A DNA stretch of 64,000 nucleotides from Lonicera japonica (lineage: Eukaryota; Streptophyta; Magnoliopsida; Dipsacales; Caprifoliaceae). The stretch covers positions 1-64,000 of the forward strand of contig JAKCWG010000770.1 of the NCBI GenBank assembly GCA_021464415.1, given 5' to 3'. Position numbers and translations under genes: made by a program. How positions within the stretch are numbered: position 1 is the first letter of the stretch; each line of letters opens with the position of its first letter. The notes under the pieces are model-generated. The model had not been told where the DNA came from, made no database searches, and worked only from the letters and a program-made list of their open reading frames with translations. Below are positions 10,870 through 22,440 of this stretch, piece by piece.

Positions 10870-12626
10870 GATTTACAAATTAATGATACATCTAAGGAAG
10901 AACCATCGAGTGCTCAAACTTCTTCTAAGGAGATAGAAAGCAAGGCCGAGCAAAACTCGAATGATTTACCTAAGAGTTGGAAATTTGTGTCCAACCACCC
11001 TATTGATCAAATTATTGGAGAGCCATCTAGTAAGGTCATGACTAGATCATCCTTAAGAAATGTTTGTACTAATGTGGCATTTGTTTCTCAATATGAGCCT
11101 AAAAACATAAATGAAGCCGAACAAGATGAATCTTGGATGATGGCTATGCAAGAAGAGCTCAATCAATTTGAGAAAAATAAAGTGTGGACACTTGTTCCCA
11201 AACCAAATGATCATACTATTATAGGCACTAAATGGGTATTTCGAAATAAAAAGGATGAAAATGGTGTTATTATTAGAAATAAAGCTAGATTTGTTGCCTA
11301 AGGATATAATCAAGAGGAGGGCATTGATTATGAAGAAATATATGCACCCGTAGCTCGTTTAGAAGCAATTCGCATGCTACTTGCTTATTCATGTTTTAAG
11401 AATTTTAAATTATATCAAATGGATGTGAAAAGTGCTTTCTTGAATGGTTTTATTGAAGAGGAAGTTTATGTAAAACAACCTCCCGATTTTGAAAATCATA
11501 TTTATCCGGATTATGTATTTGAATTATCTAAAGCTTTGTATGGTTTAAAACAAGCACCTAGAGCATGATATGATAGATTAAGTTCATTTTTGATTAACAA
11601 TGAGTTTGTTAGAGGTAAAATTGATACTACCTTATTTATCAAAAATTATGACAATGACATGCTACTTGTACAAATCTATATTGATGATATTATATTTGGT
11701 TCTACTAGCGATAATCTTTGCAAAGAATTTTCTACTTGTATGCAAAATGAATTTGAAATGAGCATGATGGGAGAAATGAACTACTTCCTTGGATTACAAG
11801 TGAAACAATGCAAAGAAGGCATCTTAATTAATCAAGAGAAGTATGTGAAGGAGCTTTTAAAGAAATTCAACATGGAAGGCGCAAAATCAATGAATACGCC
11901 TATGAGTTCAATGTTGAAACTTGACAAAGACAAAAGTGGTAAGAGTGTCGACATAAAGAAGTATCGAGGTATGATCGGTAGCTTACTTTATTTGACGGCT
12001 TCTAGGCCGGACATCATGTTTAGTGTTTGTTTATGCGCACGATTCCAAGCGAATCCAAAAGAATCCCACTTACACGCCGTAAAATGTATATTCCGTTATC
12101 TTTCCGGCACTAGTTCTTTGGGTTTGTGTATCCAAGAGAGAACATATTTGACCTAATAAGTTATTCCGATGCGGATTTTGCGAGTTGTAAAATCGATAGG
12201 AAAAGCACTAGTGGCACATGTCACTTTCTAGGACACGCACTGGTATCTTGGTCAAGTAAGAAACAAAATTTGGTGGCCCTTTCAACGGCCGAAGCCGAAT
12301 ACGTGGCGGCCGGAAGTTGTTGTGCACAAACTTTGTACATTAAACAATAACTAGAGGACTTTGGAATTAGTCTTAGCCACATTCCCATAAAATGTGACAA
12401 CACAAGTGCCATAAGTTTGACCAAGAACCCCATACAACATTCACGTACTAAGCACATTGAGATAAGATATCATTTTATTCGTGATCATGTGTAAAAAGGT
12501 GATGTTGATATTGGATTCGTTGGCACCAAATCGCAATTTGCGGATATATTCACTAAACCGCTTTCTGAAGATCGTTTTTGTACTATTCGACGTGAACTCG
12601 ATATGACTAGAGCTTGTGATATCTAG
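10870..12626 (+). pseudogene. Copia2 reverse transcriptase and RNase H region, several stops
   Basis: The frame after the TAG at 10869 holds the start of Copia RT (WVFRNKKDENG near 11235), then a TAA at 11299-11301 where the family has a codon for Gln (RFVA-QGYNQE). RT motifs MDVKSAFLNG and ALYGLKQAPRA follow, then a TGA at 11566-11568 in place of Trp. The catalytic motif YIDDIIFGS is near 11680. Reading shifts frame near 12150 to RNase H (SYSDADFASC, STAEAEYVAA), which has a TAA at 12348-12350 and another near 12492, ending with TAG at 12624-12626. Most stops fit C-to-T or G-to-A changes in CAA or TGG codons. Confidence 0.88.
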
Positions 12627-13145
12627 TTTATTCCAAAAAGTTCATAAAAGGGATTGATAATGTTTAATTTTGAGCATACATTATTTAATTATGCTTAATT
12701 TTCTTTTATTTTTCTTTTATAAAATTTGCTTGTATTAATGTACACATTATTATGAGTATTAACAAGTATTTTTGCAGCTTTAGATTGATAATTACTGATT
12801 CCCTCCTTTTTGATGAAGAAAAAGGGGGAGAAAGTATATGTGTTATGTGTGTGTGTCATGAGTGATAATGGTACACACTCGTTTATTTTATCGTTTATTT
12901 TATTATGCTATACTTGATCAAGAACTACTAGTTTGTCTATTTGTTTAAGTACTTTTCGAACTTATGCTTTCGGTTAAGTTGTTTGAACTTATCTTATCTA
13001 TGCAAGTATTTTTCATTTTAATAATTTCTTGTATATTTTTATCTATGCACCTATTTAGGGGGAGCATATTATTCATATGCTTAAAATTACTATATTTTTT
13101 ATAAACACACATTAACTCTATTGTCATCATCAAAAAGGGGGAGAT
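12627..13145 (+). other. Copia2 3' spacer with internal and terminal polypurine tracts
   Basis: No coding sequence is recognised in this AT-rich stretch, so no env-like ORF survives. The terminal purine tract AAAAAGGGGGAGA (13132-13144) primes plus-strand synthesis at the LTR. A near copy, GAAGAAAAAGGGGGAGAAAG, lies at 12815-12834, and GGGGGAGCATATT follows near 13058. Confidence 0.75.
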
Positions 13146-14724
13146 TGTTGACCTTAAAGTAAATTAATCTTATTTTGATAATTACAATAAGTTAATAAAG
13201 TGTTATTTAACTCGGTTGTTCCAATGATGATAGCCATTTTAACCGATATATCTTCCGACCAAGTGTAACTTCAAACCGAATCAAATCTCACACAAGCTTT
13301 ACAAACGCCTCTACTCACAAGAAATGAACTCAAGTGATATACATGTGCTATACAAAGCCAAGAAAAGATCTAGATCATCAAGCAAGTGAAGATATGCACA
13401 AGAATGATCTGCACATATTCTACAAGTTATCAAAACCAAGAAAAGATCAAGAACATCAAACAAGTAAAGATACGCACAAGAATATCAAGCATCACGAAGA
13501 CTCGAATTATCATTAAATGGAGTGAGTGCTTAGATTTTATGTAAAGATACTTTATTGATCAAATCCCTATAGCTCAAACATATTCTTTCATCTTTTAAAG
13601 ATTGATTCAAACTAGCTTGAAATTGAATTTATTTGAAAAACATCATTTTACAAAAACCGAGTTTCAAATTAAATTCATATTAATTTTAAATGATCATATT
13701 TTAAGCTATAATAAAAATAGGTATCTTAGAAACATATCTTTGAGGCTCAAAAATCATTAGAATTTTATTTGGAACTAAATTGTTAAATTGCAAAAATATT
13801 TTTATTTTACATTTAAAATTCGCTCAATTTTTGTCCAGTTTTGATCTAACGGTAAGATGGAGGCCTTCCCGAACTCCGATCATTTTGAAATTTTTACAGT
13901 AGTTAAAAAACATCTCCTGGAAATTTTGACTAAAATTTGAGCATGATCCAACGGTCAAATTGGGAGAAATTAACAAAACAAATTTGAATTTTTTTGTCAA
14001 AACTAGCTGTTGGAAAGTTTGAAAATGTACACCTTGGAGCCAAAACCTCTCTTAATCATCCCCAACGTCCATATGGTTTTGCAAGCTATAAATATGAGGT
14101 CCTAGACATGTTTTAACACACTTGAATCATTCTACAAACTCATTTTACATATATACAAAGTTATTCAAGTATTCAATTCATTTAATTGATCAATCTTTCA
14201 TTTTTGAGCTATATACTTTGATCAATTTTGATATCTCTTAGTGTGAGCTTCATTTGTATTTTGTCTTATACAAGAGAGATATTGTACATTGGTGTTTGTC
14301 ACCAAAACTCATTTGAATCATAATTGTGAGAGGTGTATCTCATAGATTAGCAAGAGGGATTTCTTGTGAGAGTATTGAGGGTGTTTCAATACTTGTAAGA
14401 GTGTGTGAGAAGAATACACTTGTAAATGTTTGATCTTCACCCGGAAGGAGATCGGTTATAGTGGAAATTCTCGGGGAACTAACCGAGCGCGGAGTAGGGG
14501 AACAAGCCGAACCGTGTGGACAAAAAATCTTCGACTTCGATCGGTTCAATCTTTCTATCTCTTGCTCTATTATTATGTGCTATTTATTCATTGTGTTTGG
14601 AATTAACTTTATTCTTGATTGCTTGATAAATATAGACATCAAATATTTTTAAATCATTTTTAAAAATCCGATTAAGTTTTAAAAACCCTATTCACCCCCC
14701 CTCTAGGGTATTTTCTGACCTACA
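13146..14724 (+). repeat. 3' LTR of Copia2 (1579 bp)
   Basis: Same boundaries as the 5' LTR, followed by the TSD GACAC (14725-14729). Its TATA box is at 14086-14095. Confidence 0.95.
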
Positions 14725-14729
14725 GACAC

Positions 14730-15984
14730 TATCTATAATCCGCAGCCTAGTGACAAAATTTTGCAGTTATATCCCATCCAAAAAAAATCAAAATCAAAAT
14801 ACTATATGATCTCCAACAGATCTGATTTTCGATACGTAAGTATATAATCTTTTTTCTTCTCTTTAAATACCGTATAACCCTTTAATTGGCTGCTCTCCAA
14901 AGATATATCATAGGGTTACTTAAATATCTACCAAATATCTTTACTATGAACGCTAAGCCCGAATGCGTACATACTTTATGATACATCAGACTCCTTACAA
15001 CTAATGCATAAAAAATCTTTTGCATCTCTTTCTTTTCAACCTTATTTTGGGGCACTGGCTGAGACATAAATTGTCTCATTTAACCATGGGAGTATCTCTT
15101 GAATGACAGTCTTTCATGCCAAATCTTATAAGAACTCTTTCGATATATCTCTTTCGTGATAACCCTAGGATACCCGACAATAATGTCGATGTATCTGTAT
15201 TCCTAATACAAAAGAGATATTATCAACATAAAATACCAAAAAAATAATGTTACTCTCACTGAACTTATGATATACATAATCATCAACCGGATTTACTTCA
15301 AAACTGTATGAGATAATAACTTGATGAAATATGTTATACCATTAACGGAAAACTTCCTTAAGGCCATAAATGGATTTCTTTAATTTCACTTATTCTTGAG
15401 ATTGTTTGAGTTTGTTATATATGAAGTTTTTCAACATTGTCTTGATGATCCTAATTTGCATTTGAAATAATGTCAGAAATTTGATCATAATCAGTGTCAA
15501 TAGCAGTACTTGGAATTTGAATAAATTCCTCTTTAAAGACAATGTTTCTAACTTTATCTTCCCCCTCAAACTCAATAACTTTAAGAAATTTGGCATTTTC
15601 CGACTTAATAAAGGATTTATTTGAGAGATCATAAAATTTATAATCTCTCAATTTTTCAGTGTATCTAACAAAGTAACCGCTAATTATTTTTGAGTCCAAT
15701 TTCTTTTCTTTATAGCCTTACTACAGCTGGAAAATCTATTTTAGCAACTACTTTGATATAACACCTTTTCTTTTAAAACAAATGCTGCAGTCTTAAGTGT
15801 TTATTTCTAGAGTCATTATGGTAGAGAAGAATGATTAATCACGCTCCTTACCATATTTTTAAGCTTCTGTTTTATCTCTCAGCAACACTATTCATACTAC
15901 GTTTGCCTTGCATGGTGTACCGTGAGACGATTCCGCATTTCTCTAAGAATTTCACAAAGGTCCAAAACATTGTTTACCTTATCT
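14730..15984 (-). pseudogene. Copia1 integrase end and reverse transcriptase remnant
   Basis: Reading the minus strand from 15984: integrase core end (FVKFLEKCGIVSRYTMQG, then NSVAER, MVRSVINHSSLP), the linker domain DSKIISGYFVRYTEKLRDY at about 15640-15700, then RT motifs LKKSIYGLKE and YVDN (YVDD with Asp to Asn), and the RT-RNase H junction motif VVRSLMYHKVC near 15000. The RT N-terminal part is missing between the linker and YGLKE, showing an internal deletion. Many stops and frame changes are present. The remaining RNase H lies at 4985-5406 beyond Copia2. Confidence 0.8.
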
Positions 15985-17753
15985 GTTATTGACGCATCTA
16001 GAATATCGCGTTGTGTTAGAGCCCAAGTGCAGGCACGTCAAGTTGTAATATAGTCTCGGAAGTCCAAGTGTCGAACCACACGGATAAGTGAAAAGGAATG
16101 GAATGGATTACGGATTTTACGGTTTTCAGATTTTGTGAGTGGATTTGTTGTAGAACAATGTAAATGTAAAACAGTTGTGAAAATTAATAAGAAAGCACTA
16201 AGGTAGGTGGAGGTTAGTTACGATTTAAGAAACGGTGATCATTAGCTCATACAAAGATTACAACACAAGGGTTCTCGAGATATGGGGAATGTTGGTGTAT
16301 CTCTTAATAGCAAAGGGTGCGACGCTAGGCGACTCATTCCCGAATTGAAGCTATATCAAGAGAGAGACAAACGACATTCCACCAAAGACGAGGTTATCAT
16401 TCCTACTTCTTAGCTACGGGTGTGAAGCAAGGCAACCCATTCCCGGTGAAGCTAATCCGGGATAGATATGACAAACTCATCATAAAAAGATTTTTCATAA
16501 AGCAAGTGTATGTAATCTCATGATTTAAAGAATGAAAATTAAAAAGTAAATCCAAACAATGAAACGGAATGAAGTTTATGGGATAAATTTGTCATCTCAT
16601 CTTTTATCATTTATGGTAGAAAACAAAGAGTCTAAGTATTACATAAAGTGTAAGAAGCACTCAATGTATCAATAAATGAATAAAAAATGAGATTAACAAA
16701 TTTATAATCCATCTATGGAGTTTTAAGAACTATTCATAATTTCTACGAAGAGGAAAAAGCTCCATGGATGGGGGAAAAAGACTACAAGCTTTCTAGAACC
16801 ATATAAATATGTTGTATGTTCATTAACAACCAAGCACTTGTGAGAACCCGCGTTCTCGACGCCCGGGGGGTCCTCGTGGGCGGCGATTCCGTTTGTTGAT
16901 TTGGAAATCGATTTTGAAAAGAATAAGAGTCGCCAGTTTGTTTTGCTAAACAAACAAAAGGTTTGTGTAAAAGAGACGTATTTATGGACTAAATATCCTC
17001 TTATACACAATATATGCGAAACCAGTTGATTCGAAGGTTCGGGGATTAAGTTACGAATCGGGAAGGTGTTAGGCACCCAATTCGCCCTTTCGGTCTCTTG
17101 AGTAGGATATGCGTGTGTTATAATTTAGTTCTTGCATGCTATTGCTATTACTTTATAACTTTTCGTGCTTGCCTTGGAAATCGGGATTTTGGGGTTGGGA
17201 TGAAAACGATATGTTTCCTAGTTTGCCCATGATTTTAAAAATAAGTGTGTGTGTGTGTGTGATTTGAAAAAGAGAGTTTGATAATAATAGATGCAATGAA
17301 ACAAGTGATTTTGTAAAGTATTGGGCTTTTCGGAAACTGATTCAATGTGGAATCTTATACTCGATATGATATGAGGCGAGTTAACCAATCGTGTACCATA
17401 GTCTATTGATTAAACCGGTATAGATGGCACTAGTGCTCTCATCATCGAGTATTCATCACATATACACCGCAATCTATGAGTTAGATTGGATATATAGCGA
17501 TTATCGATTCCTTCGTATAACAATACCGCTAATCCGAGCTTTTGGAAAAGTAAGAAAGTAATAATACTATTTTGGAATTGGATTAGGGTTTGTTATACGC
17601 CTTTGGTTTTGAAAAACAATTTGAAAAAAGGGTTTTGAAAAGCTACCAAGTGATAGAAATTATGCAGACAAGAATATAAATTATAAAACTGACGAATAAA
17701 TAAAAGAAGAGAGAGAAAATTATACCCGAGCCTCCTTGGAGGGAGAGAATAAG

Positions 17754-18315
17754 TAGGGGTGTGCACGGTTCGGTTAACCGAACCGTGCGGCTTAACCGGC
17801 AACCGAACCGACCAAGTCGGTTTTTCATAATTAGGAACCGAGACAGAACCGAAAAGGGAAGAAACCGGTCGGTTTCGGGCAAGGTCGGTTGTGTCGGTTT
17901 CGGTTCGGTTTCGGTTTTAGCGTAAGACGATTTTTGATGAAGAATTTTATTTTCAAAACCCATCTAACTTGTTATGGAAATCTTATTTTCATAAATCACA
18001 ACATAAGATGTAATAGAAATGAAGAATTTTAATCCCAAAACCCATTTAACTCAAGAAAAAAAATAGGAGGAGATAACAAAAGGGGTGGTATGTAAATAAA
18101 AACCTAGGGTTCTTCCATGTAATTTATATATCTCGGTTCGGTTCGGTTTTTGGCGGGTATTCTTGACCGAGAACCGCCAACCGAACCGATGACAGTCGGT
18201 TCTTTAAGCAACAAACCGAAAATGAACCGCAAGTTAACAAAACCGTCGGTTTCGGTCCGGTTCGGGTCGGTTCGGGCCGGTTTTTTCGGTTTTTCGGTTA
18301 TTTTGCACACCCCTA
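17754..18315. mobile_element. hAT-type MITE in the 3' LTR of element A (562 bp)
   Basis: Terminal inverted repeats TAGGGGTGTGCA/TGCACACCCCTA with an 8-bp TSD AGAATAAG on both sides (17746-17753, 18316-18323) are the hAT signature. The ends are rich in CGGTTCGG/CCGAACCG repeats that pair across the element. No transposase is encoded. Confidence 0.93.
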
Positions 18316-18388
18316 AGAATAAGGATCTCTTGGTGTGTACCATGAAATCCCCTTGATTGTTGATGAAAATAATGAATGGAGAGGGGGT

Positions 18389-18931
18389 CTATTTATAGTT
18401 GAAGAAAATACTTGGAGAGCAAGAAAAGAGATTGCAACTAGGACTCTTGGAAATTATCGCGAGGCCTTCCCACCGTTGGATCATCCTGATTTTTGGATAT
18501 GTGTTGTACATAGGAATCTTCTAGATCATGTAAATATTTCAGGTCGATCGGATTTCGGGAAGGTTCCCTTTCGTTCTGATTGGTACGAAGAGTTTGTGTC
18601 CGCGTAGGAAAGGTACTTGTTGTAGACAAGGTCCCTTGTTTGCAAGACAAGTCAGGTTCTAACCGTTGGATCATGCTGAATTTTGGATATGTATTGCCAA
18701 TATAAGTCTTATAGACTCTTTAAAAAATTTAAGACGATCGGAGTTCGGGAAGGACTCGGTCTCCTTGGCTTGGTACAAAGAGTTTGTTTCCGCGTAGGAA
18801 ACGTACTTGCGTACAACTATCTCGACAATTAAACTTTCAACCGTTGGATCATTCTTATTTTTTGACATGTTTTCCCTCCAAATGTTTTCTATCTTGTGTC
18901 CAAATTTGAGGCCGATCATATTTCGGAAAGG
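18389..18931 (-). promoter_or_regulatory. Element A U3 promoter: TATA box and three 92-bp modules (3' LTR copy)
   Basis: On the minus strand TATAAATAG is at 18389-18397. Upstream lie three modules of exactly 92 bp: 18472-18563, 18662-18753 and 18840-18931. Each runs from CCTTCCCGAA(A/C)TCCGATC or a close variant to GATCCAACGGT. The middle one ends TCCAACGGTTA, a perfect fit to the MSA consensus YCYAACGGYYA. The Copia2 LTR has the same module once. The other LTR of A repeats this region at 27864-28406. Confidence 0.65.
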
Positions 18932-19460
18932 CCACTATTTATTTTAATTTGCTACGAAGAACATTTCAACTGGAATTGCACGGTAGACAAATTGATTCTT
19001 GAGGACCCCATGTCCGACAAAGCTGAAATTTTAATATGATCTTCCCCACAATAAGGCCTATCCATTTACCAAAATTCAAACCATTTTAACTTCGAGAAGA
19101 CCTTCATTTGACCACCCGAAATAAACTCGTGATTTTCTGAATTTCCGGAGATCCGACTCTCGGATTGAGCTGATTTTTGGGTTTGCTACTCCTCATGTTA
19201 ATGTCTAATAACTCTCAAAGTTTAAGGATGATCCGAAATGCATAACTCTCCTTTCATAAGTTTTCAGGAGTTTCGACAGTTTTCAATTCCGGTAATTTTC
19301 GATAATTCTGTAACTCCTCATTCGGGGTCCTTTCGGCTTTCTTCTTCGACCTGTGTCACATGTACATAATATATGCATCTAGAAATGCTCGTGCATGCAT
19401 GCGTGCTTATTTCTTTGAAAATTAGGATTCTTGCGGGGGTCGCAAAATGAGGTGTTCACA

Positions 19461-19471
19461 GACCCTCTCGG
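19461..19471 (-). other. Polypurine tract of element A
   Basis: Minus strand CCGAGAGGGTC directly precedes the 3' LTR. Element B has the same tract at 41354-41363. Confidence 0.85.
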
Positions 19472-19689
19472 CCTGGGTTCTTTGTGAAGCAAAGAAACCA
19501 GGACGATAATGAGAATGCATCATTTTGCGGCACTCGCATGAATCACAGATGATATTTTAAAAACAATGCAATGCAAATGATGCTGTGTTATGCTGCTTCT
19601 CTCTCTCCTTGGGATGGATGGGCGATGTTTGGAACATATCTTGTGTCTTGCTGTGATGTGTGAACCATTTAGTGGGGTGAACCCCTTGC

Positions 19690-20940
19690 TTTAGAGAAAA
19701 ATGTGTTAGCCGCGTAGAAGGTGAACCCCTGATTTAACAGGATTGGTAACCGTGTAGAGGGTGAGCCCCTGCTTTAACGGGATTGAAAACCGTGTAGAGG
19801 GTGAGCCCCTGCCTTAACGGGATTGGAAACCGTGTAGAGGGTGATCCCCTGCCTTAACGGGATTGGAAACCGTGTAGAGGGTGATCCCCTGCCTTAACGG
19901 GATTGGAAACCGTGTAGAGGGTGATCCCCTGCTTTAACGTGATTTGGAAACCGTGTAGAGGGTGATCTCCTGTCTTAACGGGATTGGGAACCTTGTAGAG
20001 GGTGAACCCCTGCCTTAACGGGACTGGGAACCGTGTAGAGGGTGTGCCCCTGCCTTAACGGGATTGGGAACCGTGTAGAGGGTGAGCCCCTGCCTTAACG
20101 GGATTCGAAACCGTGTAGAGGGTGAGCCCCTGCCTTAACGGGATTTGGAAACCGTGTAGAGGGTGATCCCCTGCTTTAACGTGATTTGGAAACCGTGTAG
20201 AGGGTGATCTCCTGTCTTAACGGGATTGGAAACCGTGTAGAGGGTGAGCCCCTGCCTTAACAGGATTGGGAACCGTGTAGAGGGTGAGCCCCTGCCTTAA
20301 CGGGATTGGAGAACCGTGTAGAGGGTGAGCCCCTGCCTTAACGGAATTGGGAACCGTGTAGAGGGTGAGCCCCTGCCTTAACGGGATTGGGAACCGTGTA
20401 GAGGGTGTGCCCCTGCCTTAACGGGATTGGGAACCGTGTAGAGGGTGACCCCTGCCTTAACGGGATTGGAGAACCGTGTAGAGGGTGAGCCCCTGCCTTA
20501 ACGGGATTGGAAACCGTGTAGAGGGTGAGCCCCTGACTTAACGGGATTGGAAACCGTGTAGAGGGTGAGCCCCTGCCTTAACGGGATTGGAGAACCGTGT
20601 AGAGGGTGAGCCCCTACTTTAACGGGATTGGGAACTGGACTATGTGAACCGTGTAGAGGGTGAGCCCCTACTTTAACGGACCTGTGAACCGTGCTTATGA
20701 ACCGTGTAGAGGGTGAGCCCCTGCTTTAACGGACCTGTGAACCGTGCTTGTGAACCGTGTAGAGGGTGAGCCCCTGCTTTAACGGACCTGTGAACCGTGC
20801 TTGTGAACCGTGTAGAGGGTGAGCCCCTGCTTTAACGGACCTGTGAACCGTGCTTGTGAACCGTGTAGAGGGGGAACCCCTGCTTTAACGGACTTGTGAA
20901 CCATGTAGAGGGTGAACCCCTGCTTTAATGGACTTTGTGG
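19690..20940. repeat. Tandem array, about 24 copies of a 40-bp unit then about 6 longer units
   Basis: The unit contains GTGTAGAGGGTGAGCCCCTG followed by CCTTAACGGGATTGGAAACC. From about 20640 it lengthens to roughly 53 bp by adding GGACCTGTGAACCGTGCTT. Units differ by a few bases. No unique spacers separate them and no reading frame is kept. Confidence 0.93.
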
Positions 20941-22069
20941 GATTGTTCTGTCAGTGATTCTAGCATGGTGTATGTTTGCTGGGGATATGATGATTGATTG
21001 TATGCTGGCTAAGAATTGATGGTATGATGATTGATGGCCTGCTGGGGAGTTGAGAATTCCTACTGGCTAGGATAAAGGCTGAGAGTTGATGATCTGCTGA
21101 GGATATGAGAACTCCTACTAGCATGGATAATGGTTGATGTGTGGGTTGATGATCTGCTACGGAAATGAGAATTCCTACTTGCTAGGATAATGGCTAAGGG
21201 TTGATGCTGAGGAGGTGAGAGTCTCTGAGAAGACATACAGAGAGAGTTCTGGTGTGATATTTTTTTATTTTTTTTTGAAAAGAAGTACTTTTGGCTGGCC
21301 TCTTTTTCCTTGAGAAATGATCGAGTTACGTTCTCTCTGTTCTCGAAACTTCGTGTATGAATTTTGGACTTTGCCTCTTGCTCAGCTTCCGTGGCATTTT
21401 TTTTTTCTCTTGTCACTAGGGTGCAATCTTATTGTTTCCTGACTTCGCGAAAGAAGAATTTCTTGTGCCTGCATCATTTTCTGTTTTTCGATGCCCTTAT
21501 TCCTCCTTGATTGATTAAAAGCTTTTTGATACATCTTTTTTTTTTCAGCTTACTTTTTTTTTTCTTTTGCATGGTCAGCAGCCTTCCTCACCCAAGATGT
21601 AGCCCTGGGCCTTTTGGCCTAGCTGTCACTCTTGGTGTGGCTCTCGCTGCCATCTTTTTTCCTTTTCTATTTTTTTTCAATATTCTTTTCTTTTGGCACT
21701 GTGGGATTTATCCTCTTTTCTACTCTTTCAATTTTTTCTTGTACCCACTTTGTTCCTTCTCACTTTGTCAGGTTTTCGTGGGCATCATCGTCCTTGCGAT
21801 TCTGAGAATGTTTACTTTGAAAGTTTGCATTTGACATCGTCGTGCTGTGTTTGTGATTTTCGGTCCGAGAACCTTTGGGAGCGTATCTTGAAAACTTCTT
21901 GGGCAAGAAGAAGCTAGGCCAAAAGTCCTTTTTGTGGGGGCTTGTTCCCTGTGTTTTTTACGAAATCTTATTATTCCAGTTTTTTCTCTATCTTTCTCTG
22001 TTATCCTCTCAAATGGGGCTTTTTGGTTTTGGAGAAAGCTTGAGTTTGCCTGTAGGAAGGGCTTGGATT
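20941..22069. other. Non-coding 3' region of element A, homologous to element B
   Basis: No gene is recognised. Text near 21590-21760 (AAGATGTAGCCCT..., GGCCTAGCTGTCACTCTT) matches 43080-43240 in element B, where it lies between the tandem repeat and the first antisense gene. A-rich and T-rich runs occur near 21250 and 21540. Confidence 0.7.
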
Positions 22070-22440
22070 GGATTCGTGCCTATAGGAAGGGTTTTGGAAT
22101 GGTGCCTATAGGAAGGGTTTTGGAATGGTGCTTGTAGAAAGGGATTGGGTTGGAATAGTGCTTGTAGAAAGGGCTTTGGAATGGTGCCTGTGGAAAGGGC
22201 TTTGGATTGGCCTATAGGAAGCGCTTGGATTGGTGCCTGTAGGAAGGGCTTAGGATTGGATTGGTGCCTGTAGGAAGGGCTTAGGATTGGATTGGTGCCT
22301 ATAGAAAGGGCTTGAGATTTGATTTGCCTGTACGAAGGGCTTGGGATTTGATTGGCCTCTCTGGGAGACTTTGTGAAGTGATCCGCCTCTATAAAAGGGC
22401 TTATGAAGTGACTTGCCTATCTGGGAAAGCATGTGATCTT
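22070..22440. repeat. Imperfect tandem repeat, unit about 30 bp
   Basis: Repeats of GGAAGGGCTT(A/T)GGATTGG followed by TGCCTGTA, about ten degenerate copies, the last ones much altered. Confidence 0.8.

Larger units (their letters stand above)
5412..14724 (+). mobile_element. Copia2: SIRE/Maximus-like Copia retrotransposon inserted in Copia1
   Basis: LTRs of 1579 bp each (5412-6990 and 13146-14724), TSD GACAC at 5407-5411 and 14725-14729, PBS at 6993-7004 and polypurine tract at 13132-13145 define a complete plus-strand element. Gene order gag-PR-INT-RT-RNase H is Copia. The SIRE-like assignment rests on the long gag, the long pol-to-LTR spacer and the AAAAAGGGGGAGA purine tract repeated in that spacer. 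The polyprotein carries several stops and frameshifts, and a Cassandra element sits in the gag end, so it is not autonomous. Confidence 0.92.
16839..19460 (-). repeat. 3' LTR of element A (2622 bp)
   Basis: TGTGAGAACCCG...GAGGTGTTCACA. It contains a short (GT)n tract near 17250, a hAT-type MITE at 17754-18315, a TATA box at 18389-18397 and three 92-bp U3 modules. Confidence 0.95.

Noticed and set aside
18104..18356. Short ORFs around CCGAACCG-rich sequence (also near 27580-27820)
   Set aside because: They fall in the hAT MITE arms and mirror each other on both strands.
19690..20940. Regular 40-bp repeats that could recall a CRISPR array
   Set aside because: Units are head to tail without unique spacers, in a plant retrotransposon; no cas genes.
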